Assembly (NCBI RefSeq): GCF_014873945.1
Contig: NZ_JADBEC010000001.1
Span: 868,001-932,000, forward strand
DNA length: 64,000 bases
Direction of reading: 5' to 3'
From: Rhizobium viscosum
GTDB taxonomy: Bacteria; Pseudomonadota; Alphaproteobacteria; Rhizobiales; Rhizobiaceae
Shown: positions 52,488 through 59,873 of the stretch, in pieces
Numbering within the stretch: the stretch's first letter is position 1
Layout: every line of letters begins with the position of its first letter
Notes under the pieces: model-generated
Told to the model about the DNA's origin: nothing
Databases searched by the model: none
The model's input: the letters and a program-made list of their open reading frames with translations, nothing else
Position numbers and translations under genes: made by a program

Positions 52488-53993
52488 ATGTCAAACATTC
52501 TTCGCAAGCACCGGGCCGCAGCACTTGTCGGAGCGGCCATCGTTCTCGGCGCGGCCTCCCTGCCGTTTGCCCTTTCCTCTTCCTCGACGGCTCTTGCCGC
52601 GCCGGCTGAGGCAGGGGGCGCTCTTACCTCCAGCGGCTCCTTTGCTGCCGTCGTCGATGCCGACAAGCCGGCCGTTGTAACCATCACCACCACGATGAAG
52701 GCCACCAATGCCAGTGCAGACGGTTCGCCGATGGACGAGCAGTTCCGGCAATTCTTCGAACAGCAGGGTATTCCACTACCGCATCAGGCACCGCAGCAGC
52801 AACAGCCGCAGCAGCATGCCATGGCGCTCGGCTCCGGTTTCGTCATCAGCCCCGACGGCGTGATCGTTACCAACAACCACGTCATCGACAACGCCATCGA
52901 CATCAAGGTCACGCTCGACGACGGTACCGAACTGCCGGCCAAGCTGCTCGGCGCCGATCCCAAGTCCGACCTCGCCGTTCTGAAGGTCCAGGCTCCGCAT
53001 CCGCTTGCCACCGTCGCCTGGGGCGATTCCGACAAGCTGAAGCTCGGCGACCAGATCCTTGCCATCGGCAATCCGTTCGGCATCGGCACCACGGTAACGG
53101 CGGGCATCGTCTCTGCCCGCGGCCGCGACCTGCATAGCGGCCCCTATGACGATTTCATCCAGATCGATGCGCCGATCAACCATGGCAATTCCGGCGGCCC
53201 GCTGGTCGATCGTGACGGCAATGTCGTCGGCATCAATACCGCCATCTATTCGCCGAACGGCGGCAGCGTCGGCGTCGGCTTCGCCATTCCTTCATCTGAA
53301 GCAAAGACGATCGTTGCCAAGCTGCAGAAGGACGGTTCGATCGATCACGGCTATCTCGGCGTGCAGATCCAGCCGGTCACGCAGGATGTCGCCGATGCCG
53401 TCGGTCTCTCCAAGGCTGAAGGCGCGCTGGTTGCCGCCGTTACCAACGGGACGCCTGCTGCCCATGCCGGCGTCAAGACGGGTGACATCGTAACCGCCGT
53501 CGGCAGTGAAAATGTCAAGACACCGAAGGACCTGTCGCGCCTCGTTGCCGACCTGTCGCCGGGTGCGAAGGAAACGCTGGCCGTCTGGCGTGACGGCAAG
53601 ACGGTCGATCTCAACGTGACCGTCGGCGGCAATGAAGACACGCAGAAGCAGGCCGCCGTCGAAAGCAGCGATGATCCGGGCCAGGCTGCCGGTCAGCCGA
53701 GCCTCGGCATCGGCCTTGCTGACCTGACGCCTGATATCCGCCAGCAGCTGAACCTGCCCCACAGCGTTGCGGGCGCCGTCGTTGCCAACGTCAACCCGGA
53801 CAAGTCAGCCGCTGCTGCCGGCATCCAGCCCGGTGACGTGATCGTCTCAGTCAACGACAAGCCGGTGCACGATGCCCGTGATGTCAAGACCGCCGTTGCC
53901 GACGCCGGCAAATCTGGCCGCAAGTCGGTGCTGCTCCTGATCGAACGCGGCGGCAACAAGACCTTCGTGGCCGTGCCCTTCGCCGCCGCTTGA
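52488..53993 (+). CDS. Periplasmic serine endoprotease of the Do/DegP family
   Basis: A 501-residue HtrA protease. A signal or anchor segment covers about residues 9-38. The catalytic triad is His131 (VTNNHVID), Asp161 (KSDLAVLKV) and Ser235 (NHGNSGGPL). Two PDZ domains follow (about 300-385 and 405-495), as in DegP rather than DegS. A Gln-rich loop LA (QQQQPQQH, about 102-110) precedes the protease core. It degrades or refolds damaged envelope proteins. The ATG at 52488 has AAGGGAC; frames further upstream are AT-rich leader. The gene is monocistronic. Confidence 0.93.
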   Translation: MSNILRKHRAAALVGAAIVLGAASLPFALSSSSTALAAPAEAGGALTSSGSFAAVVDADKPAVVTITTTMKATNASADGSPMDEQFRQFFEQQGIPLPHQAPQQQQPQQHAMALGSGFVISPDGVIVTNNHVIDNAIDIKVTLDDGTELPAKLLGADPKSDLAVLKVQAPHPLATVAWGDSDKLKLGDQILAIGNPFGIGTTVTAGIVSARGRDLHSGPYDDFIQIDAPINHGNSGGPLVDRDGNVVGINTAIYSPNGGSVGVGFAIPSSEAKTIVAKLQKDGSIDHGYLGVQIQPVTQDVADAVGLSKAEGALVAAVTNGTPAAHAGVKTGDIVTAVGSENVKTPKDLSRLVADLSPGAKETLAVWRDGKTVDLNVTVGGNEDTQKQAAVESSDDPGQAAGQPSLGIGLADLTPDIRQQLNLPHSVAGAVVANVNPDKSAAAAGIQPGDVIVSVNDKPVHDARDVKTAVADAGKSGRKSVLLLIERGGNKTFVAVPFAAA

Positions 53994-54011
53994 GGGGCAC
54001 CCACGTGAGCG

Positions 54012-54038
54012 CTGCGCCCGGACCCGCTCCGGGCGCAG
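54012..54038. terminator. Terminator between convergent htrA and MocR genes
   Basis: A perfect 11-bp stem (CTGCGCCCGGA / TCCGGGCGCAG) with a 5-nt loop is followed by TTGTTT. It lies 19 bp after the protease stop codon and 7 bp before the MocR stop. Confidence 0.75.
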
Positions 54039-54044
54039 TTGTTT

Positions 54045-55451
54045 CTAATCAAGCATCAACTTGAGATCGGCTGCCAGTCTTTGGACGGCAGCTGCTTCCG
54101 CTTGCGAGATACCGAAGAGAATGCCGGGGGCAGATGTGCCGATAAAGAAACCCGACATCGGCATCAGACCATATCCTGATGTATTCATTTTCGCGACAAA
54201 CGCCCGGTCATCCACCGTCCCATCGCGGAACCAGGCCGCAAGCTGCAGTCCGCCGTTGCCGCCCGAAACGGTAAGTTTTCCTCCAAAATGGCTCTCCAGC
54301 ATCTCTACCGTCCGGGCCATGCGCTCAGCATATTGCTGGTTCATGCGCCGCAGATAGGCGCGCAGACGGCCCTCGTTGATGAAATCGGCAAGTGCCGCCT
54401 GGATATGGGTGGAGACGGCCACTCCCCTGCGGTGCAACGCCTCGGAAGCCTCTGACACCAGCCAGCGCGGTACAACGGCATAGGCAACACGCAGGCCGGG
54501 TGCCAGCACCTTCGAGAAGGTACCGACATAGGCAACGGCCTCCGCCCTGTCGATGCCCTGCAAGGCGGCAATCGGTCGCGAGCCATATTGAAAATCGCTG
54601 TCGTAATCATCCTCGACGATAAGGCTCTCGTGACGGCCCGCAGCCTCGAGCAGCGCCAGCCGGCGCGGCAGACTGAGCGTGGCGCCGGTCGGGTATTGAT
54701 GGGATGGCGTCACATAGATCAGCGCCGGCTGCGGGCCTTCCGCCTTCGATACGTCGATGCCCTGCTCATCGCAGGGGACAGGCACGATGTCGGCGCCGGC
54801 ATCGCCGAGCAGCAGGCGGGCAGCGGGGTAGCCAGGATCCTCCATCCACGCGGTCTTGCGCCCGCTCCTTCGCAGCATTGACCTCGCCAGCATGTCGATC
54901 GCTGCGCGCGTGGAGGGCATGATCATGATCTGCTCCGGCTCGGCGACCACGCTGCGCGTCGCAGAAATATGCTCAAGGATGGCTTCACGCAGCTCGCGGA
55001 TACCAGTCGGGTTCTCATAGCCGAGCTGATGGGTGCGCAGCGAGCGGCTGCGTGCGGCAAGATGACGGCTCCAGGCGGCATGCGGGAAATCCGATACATC
55101 GGGCACGCCGGGCCGGAACAGGCCACGATAGGAAGGCCGGTCCGATCTTTTTTCCTCAACGGGAGCACGCTCGTCCCTTTGGTGCTCGGGCCGCATTCGT
55201 TCAAGCGCGGCAACCCGCGTCGCTGCACCCGCAGACGCCTCGATATAACCTTCGGATCTTAGGCGGTCATAGGCCTCTACCGCCGTTGAGCGTGCAACAC
55301 CGAGGGAAGCCGCAAAGGCACGGGTCGATGGCAGCTTATGGCCGGCCGGAAGCTGGCCAAGCAGGATACGATCGCGCAGGCTTCGATAGATTTGCCCGGT
55401 CAGGTCACCGCCGTTTCGATCGAGGCTCAACCATGTGGGTGCCGATGTCAT
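54045..55451 (-). CDS. MocR-type regulator (GntR wHTH fused to aminotransferase fold)
   Basis: A 468-residue chimeric regulator. Residues about 15-85 form a GntR winged helix (GQIYRSLRDRILLGQLPAGHKLPSTRAFAASLGVARSTAVEAYDRLRSEGYI). From about 120 a class I aminotransferase fold follows, with the pyridoxal-phosphate lysine region YVGTFSKVLAPGLRVAY and the DDYDSDFQYG block. MocR proteins use PLP as an effector, for example PdxR controlling vitamin B6 genes. The divergent acetyltransferase gene, with a small palindrome between, is its probable target. Confidence 0.92.
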   Translation of the reverse strand: MTSAPTWLSLDRNGGDLTGQIYRSLRDRILLGQLPAGHKLPSTRAFAASLGVARSTAVEAYDRLRSEGYIEASAGAATRVAALERMRPEHQRDERAPVEEKRSDRPSYRGLFRPGVPDVSDFPHAAWSRHLAARSRSLRTHQLGYENPTGIRELREAILEHISATRSVVAEPEQIMIMPSTRAAIDMLARSMLRRSGRKTAWMEDPGYPAARLLLGDAGADIVPVPCDEQGIDVSKAEGPQPALIYVTPSHQYPTGATLSLPRRLALLEAAGRHESLIVEDDYDSDFQYGSRPIAALQGIDRAEAVAYVGTFSKVLAPGLRVAYAVVPRWLVSEASEALHRRGVAVSTHIQAALADFINEGRLRAYLRRMNQQYAERMARTVEMLESHFGGKLTVSGGNGGLQLAAWFRDGTVDDRAFVAKMNTSGYGLMPMSGFFIGTSAPGILFGISQAEAAAVQRLAADLKLMLD

Positions 55452-55480
55452 GCGTCAACTGGTCTGCCAGAAAGTTCAAA

Positions 55481-55499
55481 ACTGGACTTTTACTCCAGT
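55481..55499. promoter_or_regulatory. Candidate MocR operator
   Basis: ACTGGA-7 nt-TCCAGT is a perfect inverted repeat in the MocR-acetyltransferase divergent gap, 30 bp from the MocR start. A related ACTGG occurs just before at 55458. MocR proteins often bind several short repeats over the shared promoter. Confidence 0.45.
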
Positions 55500-55530
55500 C
55501 CATTTGCAAGGCAAGAGCAGTCGGAGTTCA

Positions 55531-56223
55531 ATGCATAAATTCAATGGAATGACGGATATGACAAAAGATCTTGCCGACTGGAAGGGTGTTGCCCGCCCCG
55601 CCCGCGCCCCGATTGAAGGCCGCTACACCCGACTGGAACCGCTGGACGCCGCAAAGCACGGCGCCGATCTGCTCCGTTCGGCGCAGCAGCCGGGCGCGGA
55701 GGATCGCTTCCGCTATCTCTTCGAAGTAGCGCCGGCTGATATGGCAGCCTTCACGCCCTGGCTGGAAAAGTCCGTCGCAAGCGAAGACCCGCTGTTCTTT
55801 GCCGTGATCGACAAGGCGACGGGACGCGCCGAAGGCCGGCAGGGGCTGATGCGGATCGACACCGCCAATGGCGTGATCGAGATCGGCAATATTCTCTGGG
55901 GACCTGAGATCGCCCGCAAGCGGGTGGCGACCGAAGCGCTCTATCTCTGCGCCGCTTATGTCTTCGACACGCTCGGCTACCGGCGCTTCGAATGGAAGTG
56001 CAACAATCTCAACGAACCGTCCAAGCGCGCAGCACAGCGCTTCGGCTTCGCCTTCGAAGGCGTTTTCCGTCAGCACATGGTGCAGAAGGGCCGCAACCGC
56101 GACACTGCCTGGTTTGCCATGACCGACAGCGACTGGCCGAAGCTGAAGGCCGGCTATGAGGCATGGCTGGCGCCTGAAAACTTCGATGCCGAGGGACAGC
56201 AAAAAAGCAAGCTCAGCTTCTAA
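55531..56223 (+). CDS. GNAT family N-acetyltransferase (RimJ/RimL-like)
   Basis: A 230-residue acetyltransferase. It has the GNAT fold with LEPLDAAKHGADLL near the start, the EIGNILWGPEIARKRVATEALYLCAAYVFDTLGYRRFEWKCNNLNEPSKRAAQRFGFAFEG acetyl-CoA region and a C-terminal RDTAWFAMTDSDWP strand, close to RimJ/RimL-type enzymes that acetylate amines or protein N-termini. Several ATGs are possible (55531, 55549, 55558); the first has GGAG. It is divergent from the MocR regulator, which suggests a link to an amine-containing or PLP-related compound, but the substrate is not shown. Confidence 0.87.
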   Translation: MHKFNGMTDMTKDLADWKGVARPARAPIEGRYTRLEPLDAAKHGADLLRSAQQPGAEDRFRYLFEVAPADMAAFTPWLEKSVASEDPLFFAVIDKATGRAEGRQGLMRIDTANGVIEIGNILWGPEIARKRVATEALYLCAAYVFDTLGYRRFEWKCNNLNEPSKRAAQRFGFAFEGVFRQHMVQKGRNRDTAWFAMTDSDWPKLKAGYEAWLAPENFDAEGQQKSKLSF

Positions 56224-56364
56224 CGTGGCTCTGGCGGCGGCAATTAAAAAGCCGTCGCCCCGATGACAATAACTTCATTGCTACCAATATGTTCAGGGGT
56301 CCCAATTGAGGTTAAGGATTGGGCCTTTCATGCAAAGCACGAAGTTGTTCTGTCAGGAGCTCAT

Positions 56365-57243
56365 ATGACCAGTTCGTCCGAGTATACGCCCCCCAAGATC
56401 TGGACCTGGGATAAGGAAAACGGCGGCCAGTTCGCCAGCATCAACCGCCCTATTGCCGGGCCGACCCGTGAGAAGGAACTGCCGGTCGGCCGGCACCCGC
56501 TGCAGCTCTATTCGCTTGGAACGCCGAATGGCGTGAAAGTGACGATCATGCTGGAAGAGCTGCTGGCGCTTGGCCATAGCGGCGCGGAATACGATGCCTG
56601 GCTGATCAGGATCGGCGATGGCAACCAGTTCGGCAGCGGTTTCGTCGAGGTCAACCCGAACTCCAAGATCCCGGCGCTAATGGACCGCAGTGGCGAAAAG
56701 CCTGTTCGTATCTTCGAATCCGGCGCGATCCTCACCTACCTTGCGGAAAAATTCGGCGCCTTCCTGCCGACCGATCCGGCCAAGCGCGCTGAATGTTTCT
56801 CCTGGCTCCTCTGGCAGGTCGGCAGCGCGCCCTATCTCGGCGGCGGCTTCGGCCATTTCTATGCCTATGCGCCGACGAAGATCGAATATGCGATCAACCG
56901 TTTCGCCATGGAGACCAAGCGCCAGCTCGACGTGCTCGACCGGCGTCTCGCCGAAAGCGAATATATCGCCGGCGACGAGTTCACCATCGCCGACATGGCG
57001 ATCTGGCCCTGGTATGGCGGCCTCGTGAAGGGCTGGATGTACGGTGATTCTGCCGAATTCCTGCAAGTGCAGGAATACAAGAACATGAAGCGCTGGGCCG
57101 ATCTGATCGGCGACCGGCCCGCCGTCAAGCGCGGCCGCATGGTCAATCGCGTCAGCGGCGAGCCCTCCAGCCAGCTTCACGAACGCCATGACGCCAGCGA
57201 CTTCGAAACGAAGACGCAGGACAAGCTGCAGGCCGCCGGCTAA
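56365..57243 (+). CDS. yghU: YghU-type glutathione S-transferase (disulfide-bond oxidoreductase)
   Basis: A 292-residue GST of the YghU/YfcG nu class, which has disulfide-bond reductase activity with glutathione. Signatures are the long N-terminal extension YTPPKIWTWDKENGGQFASINRPIAGPTREKELPVGRHPLQLYSLGTPNGVKVTIMLEE, then NPNSKIPALMDRSGEKPVRIFESGAILTYLAEKFG and the helical YIAGDEFTIADMAIWPW block. The ATG at 56365 has AGGAGC; the frame is open 34 codons earlier without a site. A GC hairpin follows the stop. Confidence 0.93.
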   Translation: MTSSSEYTPPKIWTWDKENGGQFASINRPIAGPTREKELPVGRHPLQLYSLGTPNGVKVTIMLEELLALGHSGAEYDAWLIRIGDGNQFGSGFVEVNPNSKIPALMDRSGEKPVRIFESGAILTYLAEKFGAFLPTDPAKRAECFSWLLWQVGSAPYLGGGFGHFYAYAPTKIEYAINRFAMETKRQLDVLDRRLAESEYIAGDEFTIADMAIWPWYGGLVKGWMYGDSAEFLQVQEYKNMKRWADLIGDRPAVKRGRMVNRVSGEPSSQLHERHDASDFETKTQDKLQAAG

Positions 57244-57573
57244 CCTGTTCGGACCGGCGCGCGCGCCTTAGCGCGCGCCTGCCCCTGCCGAAAAAACGGC
57301 GTGAGGCCAGGATCGCATTTTTCCCACTAAAAATTACGGGTTTTTAAGCGAACTGTACCGAATCCGGCAAAAGTGCCCTCGCCTCATTCTTCCAGTCTTG
57401 CTGAAATGCCCAAGCTCTCCTGCCACCTTTCGGAGAGCTTTCCCCATCTACCCCGCCGAAAGCCACCGGCGGGGCTTTTTATTTCAGGCATCCGGGAAGT
57501 GGGAAAACTTCTCACCTGCGCCAGAGCGGACTGGCGTCGACGGTCATGGGCAGAGCTTTGGGTGAAACAGCGC
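57244..57573. other. 330-bp intergenic region with three hairpins
   Basis: No gene is evident. A GC-only hairpin (GGCGCGCGC / GCGCGCGCC, 57256-57279) comes 12 bp after the yghU stop, then an AT-rich stretch, then the two-hairpin candidate RNA at 57413-57480 (listed separately). A long plus-strand open frame covering much of this region has no ribosome binding site and overlaps these structures. Confidence 0.55.
57413..57480 (+). ncRNA. Candidate small RNA ending in a two-hairpin structure
   Basis: The 3' part has hairpin 1 with an 8-bp stem AGCTCTCC / GGAGAGCT (57413-57439), whose loop-side CUCC/CCACC can pair with ribosome binding sites, and hairpin 2, CCCCGCCG / CGGCGGGG (57451-57474), followed by a T-run (57476-57480). 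This is the form of a trans-acting sRNA with an intrinsic terminator. The 5' end cannot be fixed, though the sequence upstream to about 57340 may belong to it. It could instead be the end of yghU mRNA. Confidence 0.35.
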
Positions 57574-57759
57574 TTAGCGCCACTTCGGCTGAGGCGTCGG
57601 AGCATTCGCCTGGATCTCGTGGAGTGGCGCCCGATGGCCCAGGAGCTTCTTCAGCTTCTTCTCCTCGGCCGGGCCTATTCCGAATTTTCGGCAATGCTCC
57701 GTGATATCCTGATCTTTCGGGCCGGGAATTCGAACTTGTCGATTGTTCATCTTCTTCAT
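57574..57759 (-). CDS. Small conserved-looking protein of unknown function
   Basis: A 61-residue basic protein beginning MKKMNNRQVRIPGPKDQDITEH and ending APTPQPKWR. The ATG at 57759 is preceded by GGAGGAGGAAG at good spacing, one of the strongest ribosome binding sites here, so it is certainly translated. The central helix KFGIGPAEEKKLKKLLG is amphipathic. No transmembrane segment or known family is evident. The stop lies about 95 bp from the candidate sRNA terminator. Confidence 0.7.
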   Translation of the reverse strand: MKKMNNRQVRIPGPKDQDITEHCRKFGIGPAEEKKLKKLLGHRAPLHEIQANAPTPQPKWR

Positions 57760-58127
57760 TGATGCTTCCTCCTCCGAAGGAAACCAGCTTAGCGTCTATT
57801 TGTTCGTTAGCAATGTCTAAAATTTAACGTTTTGGCTATTTCAAATTGGTGGGCGGAGGAAGAAACAGAGTCTGTCGGGCCTCGGTGAATACCGGCGCCG
57901 GTGAGGTCTGCCTTGCTCATCCTGATGCCGGCGCACCGGGGCAGTCACTAGACCAGAATGCTCTCGAGTTTGTATTCAAGCCCCATATGCGCGCAGTATT
58001 TTTGCACGACGCTTCTCCTTGTCGGCGCATCAGTCCGGGAGCGGTCAAGTGTTCGTGATGGCTCTCGCATCCGTCTAAGGGAGCGACATTTTGCGTTCAG
58101 GCGCTTTGCCACGGGAAGGTGACCAAG
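57760..58127. other. 368-bp intergenic region, no convincing gene
   Basis: The plus-strand open frame at 57846-58058 has no ribosome binding site and odd composition and is not called. On the reverse strand a 19-codon frame (57948-58007) has a strong AAGGAG site and is listed separately. The remaining sequence shows nothing I can name. Confidence 0.45.
57948..58007 (-). CDS. Possible 19-residue microprotein or gene stub
   Basis: A GTG at 58007 is preceded by AAGGAGAAG at ideal spacing and begins a 19-codon frame (MQKYCAHMGLEYKLESILV) that stops at TAG. It has hydrophobic and charged residues but no signature. It could be a leader peptide, a true microprotein or the truncated start of a lost gene. 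Only the initiation signal supports it. Confidence 0.3.
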   Translation of the reverse strand: MQKYCAHMGLEYKLESILV

Positions 58128-58310
58128 ATGAGCAGATTTCAGACACTGATAATAGGCGTGGCGTTGATCTGGCTGACCACTCTAGTCTCAGCCTGCACGA
58201 CGCACCAAACTTCAAATCGTGCCGATTTCCAGTATCAGCCCAGGACTTCGGTGAATCCTGCCTGTAGCCAGGGCTTCAGGCCGACCAACGCGCTGTCCTG
58301 CAGCTATTGA
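58128..58310 (+). CDS. Small lipoprotein
   Basis: A 60-residue exported protein. The signal helix SRFQTLIIGVALIWLTTLVSAC ends in a lipobox (LVSAC, Cys at about 23), and the mature part is short and polar, with a further cysteine pair. The ATG at 58128 has GGAAGGTG at good spacing; an in-frame GTG three codons earlier is less likely. The function is unknown. It stands between two stretches with no other genes. Confidence 0.7.
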   Translation: MSRFQTLIIGVALIWLTTLVSACTTHQTSNRADFQYQPRTSVNPACSQGFRPTNALSCSY

Positions 58311-58435
58311 AGATAGCGGTCAAGCCGGGTCGCGAAGTCGAACGCCGGGGCCGTTGCATTCACCACCGGCCGAGCCGGGTGGAAGAAGTGACCATTCATT
58401 GCCTTGAATTTTCACACAGCGATACCACAAAAGAA

Positions 58436-58459
58436 AAAAGCCCGCTTTCGCGGGCTTTT
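58436..58459 (-). terminator. Terminator of the tRNA-Pro gene
   Basis: A perfect 10-bp stem (AAAAGCCCGC / GCGGGCTTTT) with a 4-nt loop lies 4 bp beyond the tRNA 3' end. On the tRNA strand it is followed by TTTTTTCTTTT, a classic intrinsic terminator. Confidence 0.85.
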
Positions 58460-58463
58460 CGGC

Positions 58464-58540
58464 TGGTCGGAGTGGAGTGATTCGAACACTCGACCCCCAC
58501 GTCCCGAACGTGGTGCGCTACCAGACTGCGCTACACTCCG
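58464..58540 (-). tRNA. tRNA-Pro (anticodon CGG)
   Basis: On the reverse strand the cloverleaf is complete: acceptor CGGAGTG / CACTCCG, a D-arm with AGTCTGGTAGCGC, an anticodon arm CACGTTCGGGACGTG with loop TTCGGGA and anticodon CGG, and a T-arm GAGTGTTCGAATCACTC with TTCGAAT. The discriminator A and an encoded CCA follow at 58467-58464. Length is 77 nt including CCA. A sigma-70 promoter and terminator flank it. Confidence 0.95.
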
Positions 58541-58555
58541 TGACCAGCGGCGCCT

Positions 58556-58584
58556 CTATAGACCGGCCTATCATGTTGCGCAAG
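58556..58584 (-). promoter_or_regulatory. Promoter of the tRNA-Pro gene
   Basis: On the reverse strand CTTGCG (58584-58579), a 17-bp spacer and CTATAG (58561-58556) match the rhizobial sigma-70 consensus and end 15 bp before the mature tRNA 5' end. Confidence 0.65.
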
Positions 58585-58801
58585 CGCCAAAATTCAAAAA
58601 GGCATGGGAATTTTTGACAGGCTCGTGACAGGACCTTTCAGCCGGCCATGCAGCAAAAAGCCACACCCTCGGCAAATTCTTCACAAGCGCCGAACAGGCA
58701 ATTTTCTTTTGCCGGGTTACACGCTAAAGGGCTTGACGGGACAGGCGAAACCGTCGCGAAGGCAGCTTCGCAGCCACTGGCTAGATATCAGGGACGACAC
58801 G

Positions 58802-59212
58802 ATGAAACTCCGCACCATGACCGGGGCCGCCGCGCTTGCGATTGCGCTTGCCGGATGCACCACCATACCTTCTGCCGGCAACCCGATCGAGGCACGCTGG
58901 GTCGGCCAGTCGGCCGGCAAGTTCTTTGCCGCTTACGGCCCGCCGCTCAGCGACCGCGACGAAGGCTCGTCGACGATCTACACCTGGAAGGGCGGTTACA
59001 AGACGGTGCGCGTACCCGCAAAATATGCCGAAGGTGCTGACGGTAAGCGCGGCAAGCAGATTGCGAGCGCCCGCACGCTCTACCTGCGCTGCCAGGCCGA
59101 AATCACCACCAATTCCGACTATACGATCCGTGACATTCGTACCGTTACCGATATCCCCGGTGTGAACGGTCCTTCCTACTGCGCCGAATTCCTGGCGCCG
59201 GAACAGAAGTAA
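58802..59212 (+). CDS. Putative lipoprotein of unknown family
   Basis: A 136-residue exported protein. The signal MKLRTMTGAAALAIALAGC has a lipobox (LAGC, Cys19). The mature part contains a GKFFAAYGPPLSDRDEGSSTIYTWKGGYKTVRVP segment, resembling small outer-membrane assembly/SmpA-like folds in outline, and two later cysteines (LRCQAEIT and SYCAEFL) that may form a disulfide. The ATG at 58802 has GGGACG; 66 in-frame upstream codons cover the tRNA promoter region and are not coding. The function is unknown. Confidence 0.75.
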   Translation: MKLRTMTGAAALAIALAGCTTIPSAGNPIEARWVGQSAGKFFAAYGPPLSDRDEGSSTIYTWKGGYKTVRVPAKYAEGADGKRGKQIASARTLYLRCQAEITTNSDYTIRDIRTVTDIPGVNGPSYCAEFLAPEQK

Positions 59213-59243
59213 GTTCGACTGCTTGAGTTTTGTATGACTTGCG

Positions 59244-59265
59244 CCCGCCGGTGAAAATCGGCGGG
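59244..59265 (+). terminator. Terminator after the lipoprotein gene
   Basis: The stem CCCGCCG (59244-59250) / CGGCGGG (59259-59265) with an 8-nt loop is followed by TTCTCTTT, 32 bp after the stop codon of the lipoprotein gene. Confidence 0.6.
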
Positions 59266-59341
59266 TTCTCTTTGTCGTGGCGGCGAGAAGTGTGAAAGCC
59301 TCGTGAGGCTTGACAGCAGGGATATTCGATTACCTGGATTG

Positions 59342-59416
59342 TGGCTGGGGCGCCTGGATTCGAACCAGGGGATGGCGGTACCAAAAACCGCTGCCTTACC
59401 GCTTGGCTACGCCCCA
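59342..59416 (-). tRNA. tRNA-Gln (anticodon TTG)
   Basis: On the reverse strand the acceptor arms are TGGGGCG / CGCCCCA, the D-arm has AGCCAAGCGGTAAGGC, the anticodon loop TTTTGGT gives TTG, and the T-arm is CCTGGTTCGAATCCAGG. Discriminator G and encoded CCA end at 59342. Length is 75 nt including CCA. The anticodon decodes CAA and, by wobble, CAG. Confidence 0.95.
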
Positions 59417-59574
59417 CCAGAGCTGAAGCGAATGCCGCTTCGCCAAAACGTGGCCTGATTAGCAAAGGTCGGACTGCGCCACAATCACTAAGTTCACTGC
59501 GACGTCATATTTGTATGCGCGGCCATGCCGGCATGGTAGGACTTAAAGCATAGACACCGCCAATGGAGATACCG

Positions 59575-59871
59575 TTGAGCCAATATCGCGCCCGTCCGCC
59601 GGCGCTTGCGACGCTGATCCTCGATGATGCCGTCGTGCGTATCACCCAGTGGGATTTCGAGCCGGGTGCCGATACCGGCGTTCATACGCATGGGTTTGGC
59701 TATGTGGTCGTGCCGATGACCGATTGCCAGTTCCTGATCGAGGATGCAGAGGGAGGCAGGCGGGTGGATGTCGCTAAAGGGGCTGCCTATCGCCGCGAGG
59801 CCGGCACGGAGCACAATGTCGTCAATGCGGGCGAGCAGCCCATGTCCTTCATCGAGATCGAATATAAATAG
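59575..59871 (+). CDS. Cupin domain protein
   Basis: A 98-residue single-domain cupin. The metal-binding motif 1 is visible as PGADTGVHTHGFGYVVVPM (two histidines, then Gly-Tyr), and motif 2 as EAGTEHNVVN with a His, so a metal site is likely. Small cupins bind sugars or small acids or serve as non-haem oxygenases; the substrate is unknown. A TTG at 59575 has GGAG at 6 nt and is preferred, but an ATG four codons earlier (59563) is possible. The MBL gene starts 2 bp downstream, so the two are coupled. Confidence 0.8.
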   Translation: MSQYRARPPALATLILDDAVVRITQWDFEPGADTGVHTHGFGYVVVPMTDCQFLIEDAEGGRRVDVAKGAAYRREAGTEHNVVNAGEQPMSFIEIEYK

Positions 59872-59873
59872 AC

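Noticed and set aside
57373..57762. 129-codon plus-strand frame across the candidate sRNA
   Set aside because: It runs through both hairpins and the T-run, overlaps the strongly initiated small gene on the other strand and has no ribosome binding site.
57846..58058. 70-codon plus-strand frame
   Set aside because: There is no initiation signal, and its composition (mixed Cys, Arg, Pro) does not look coding.
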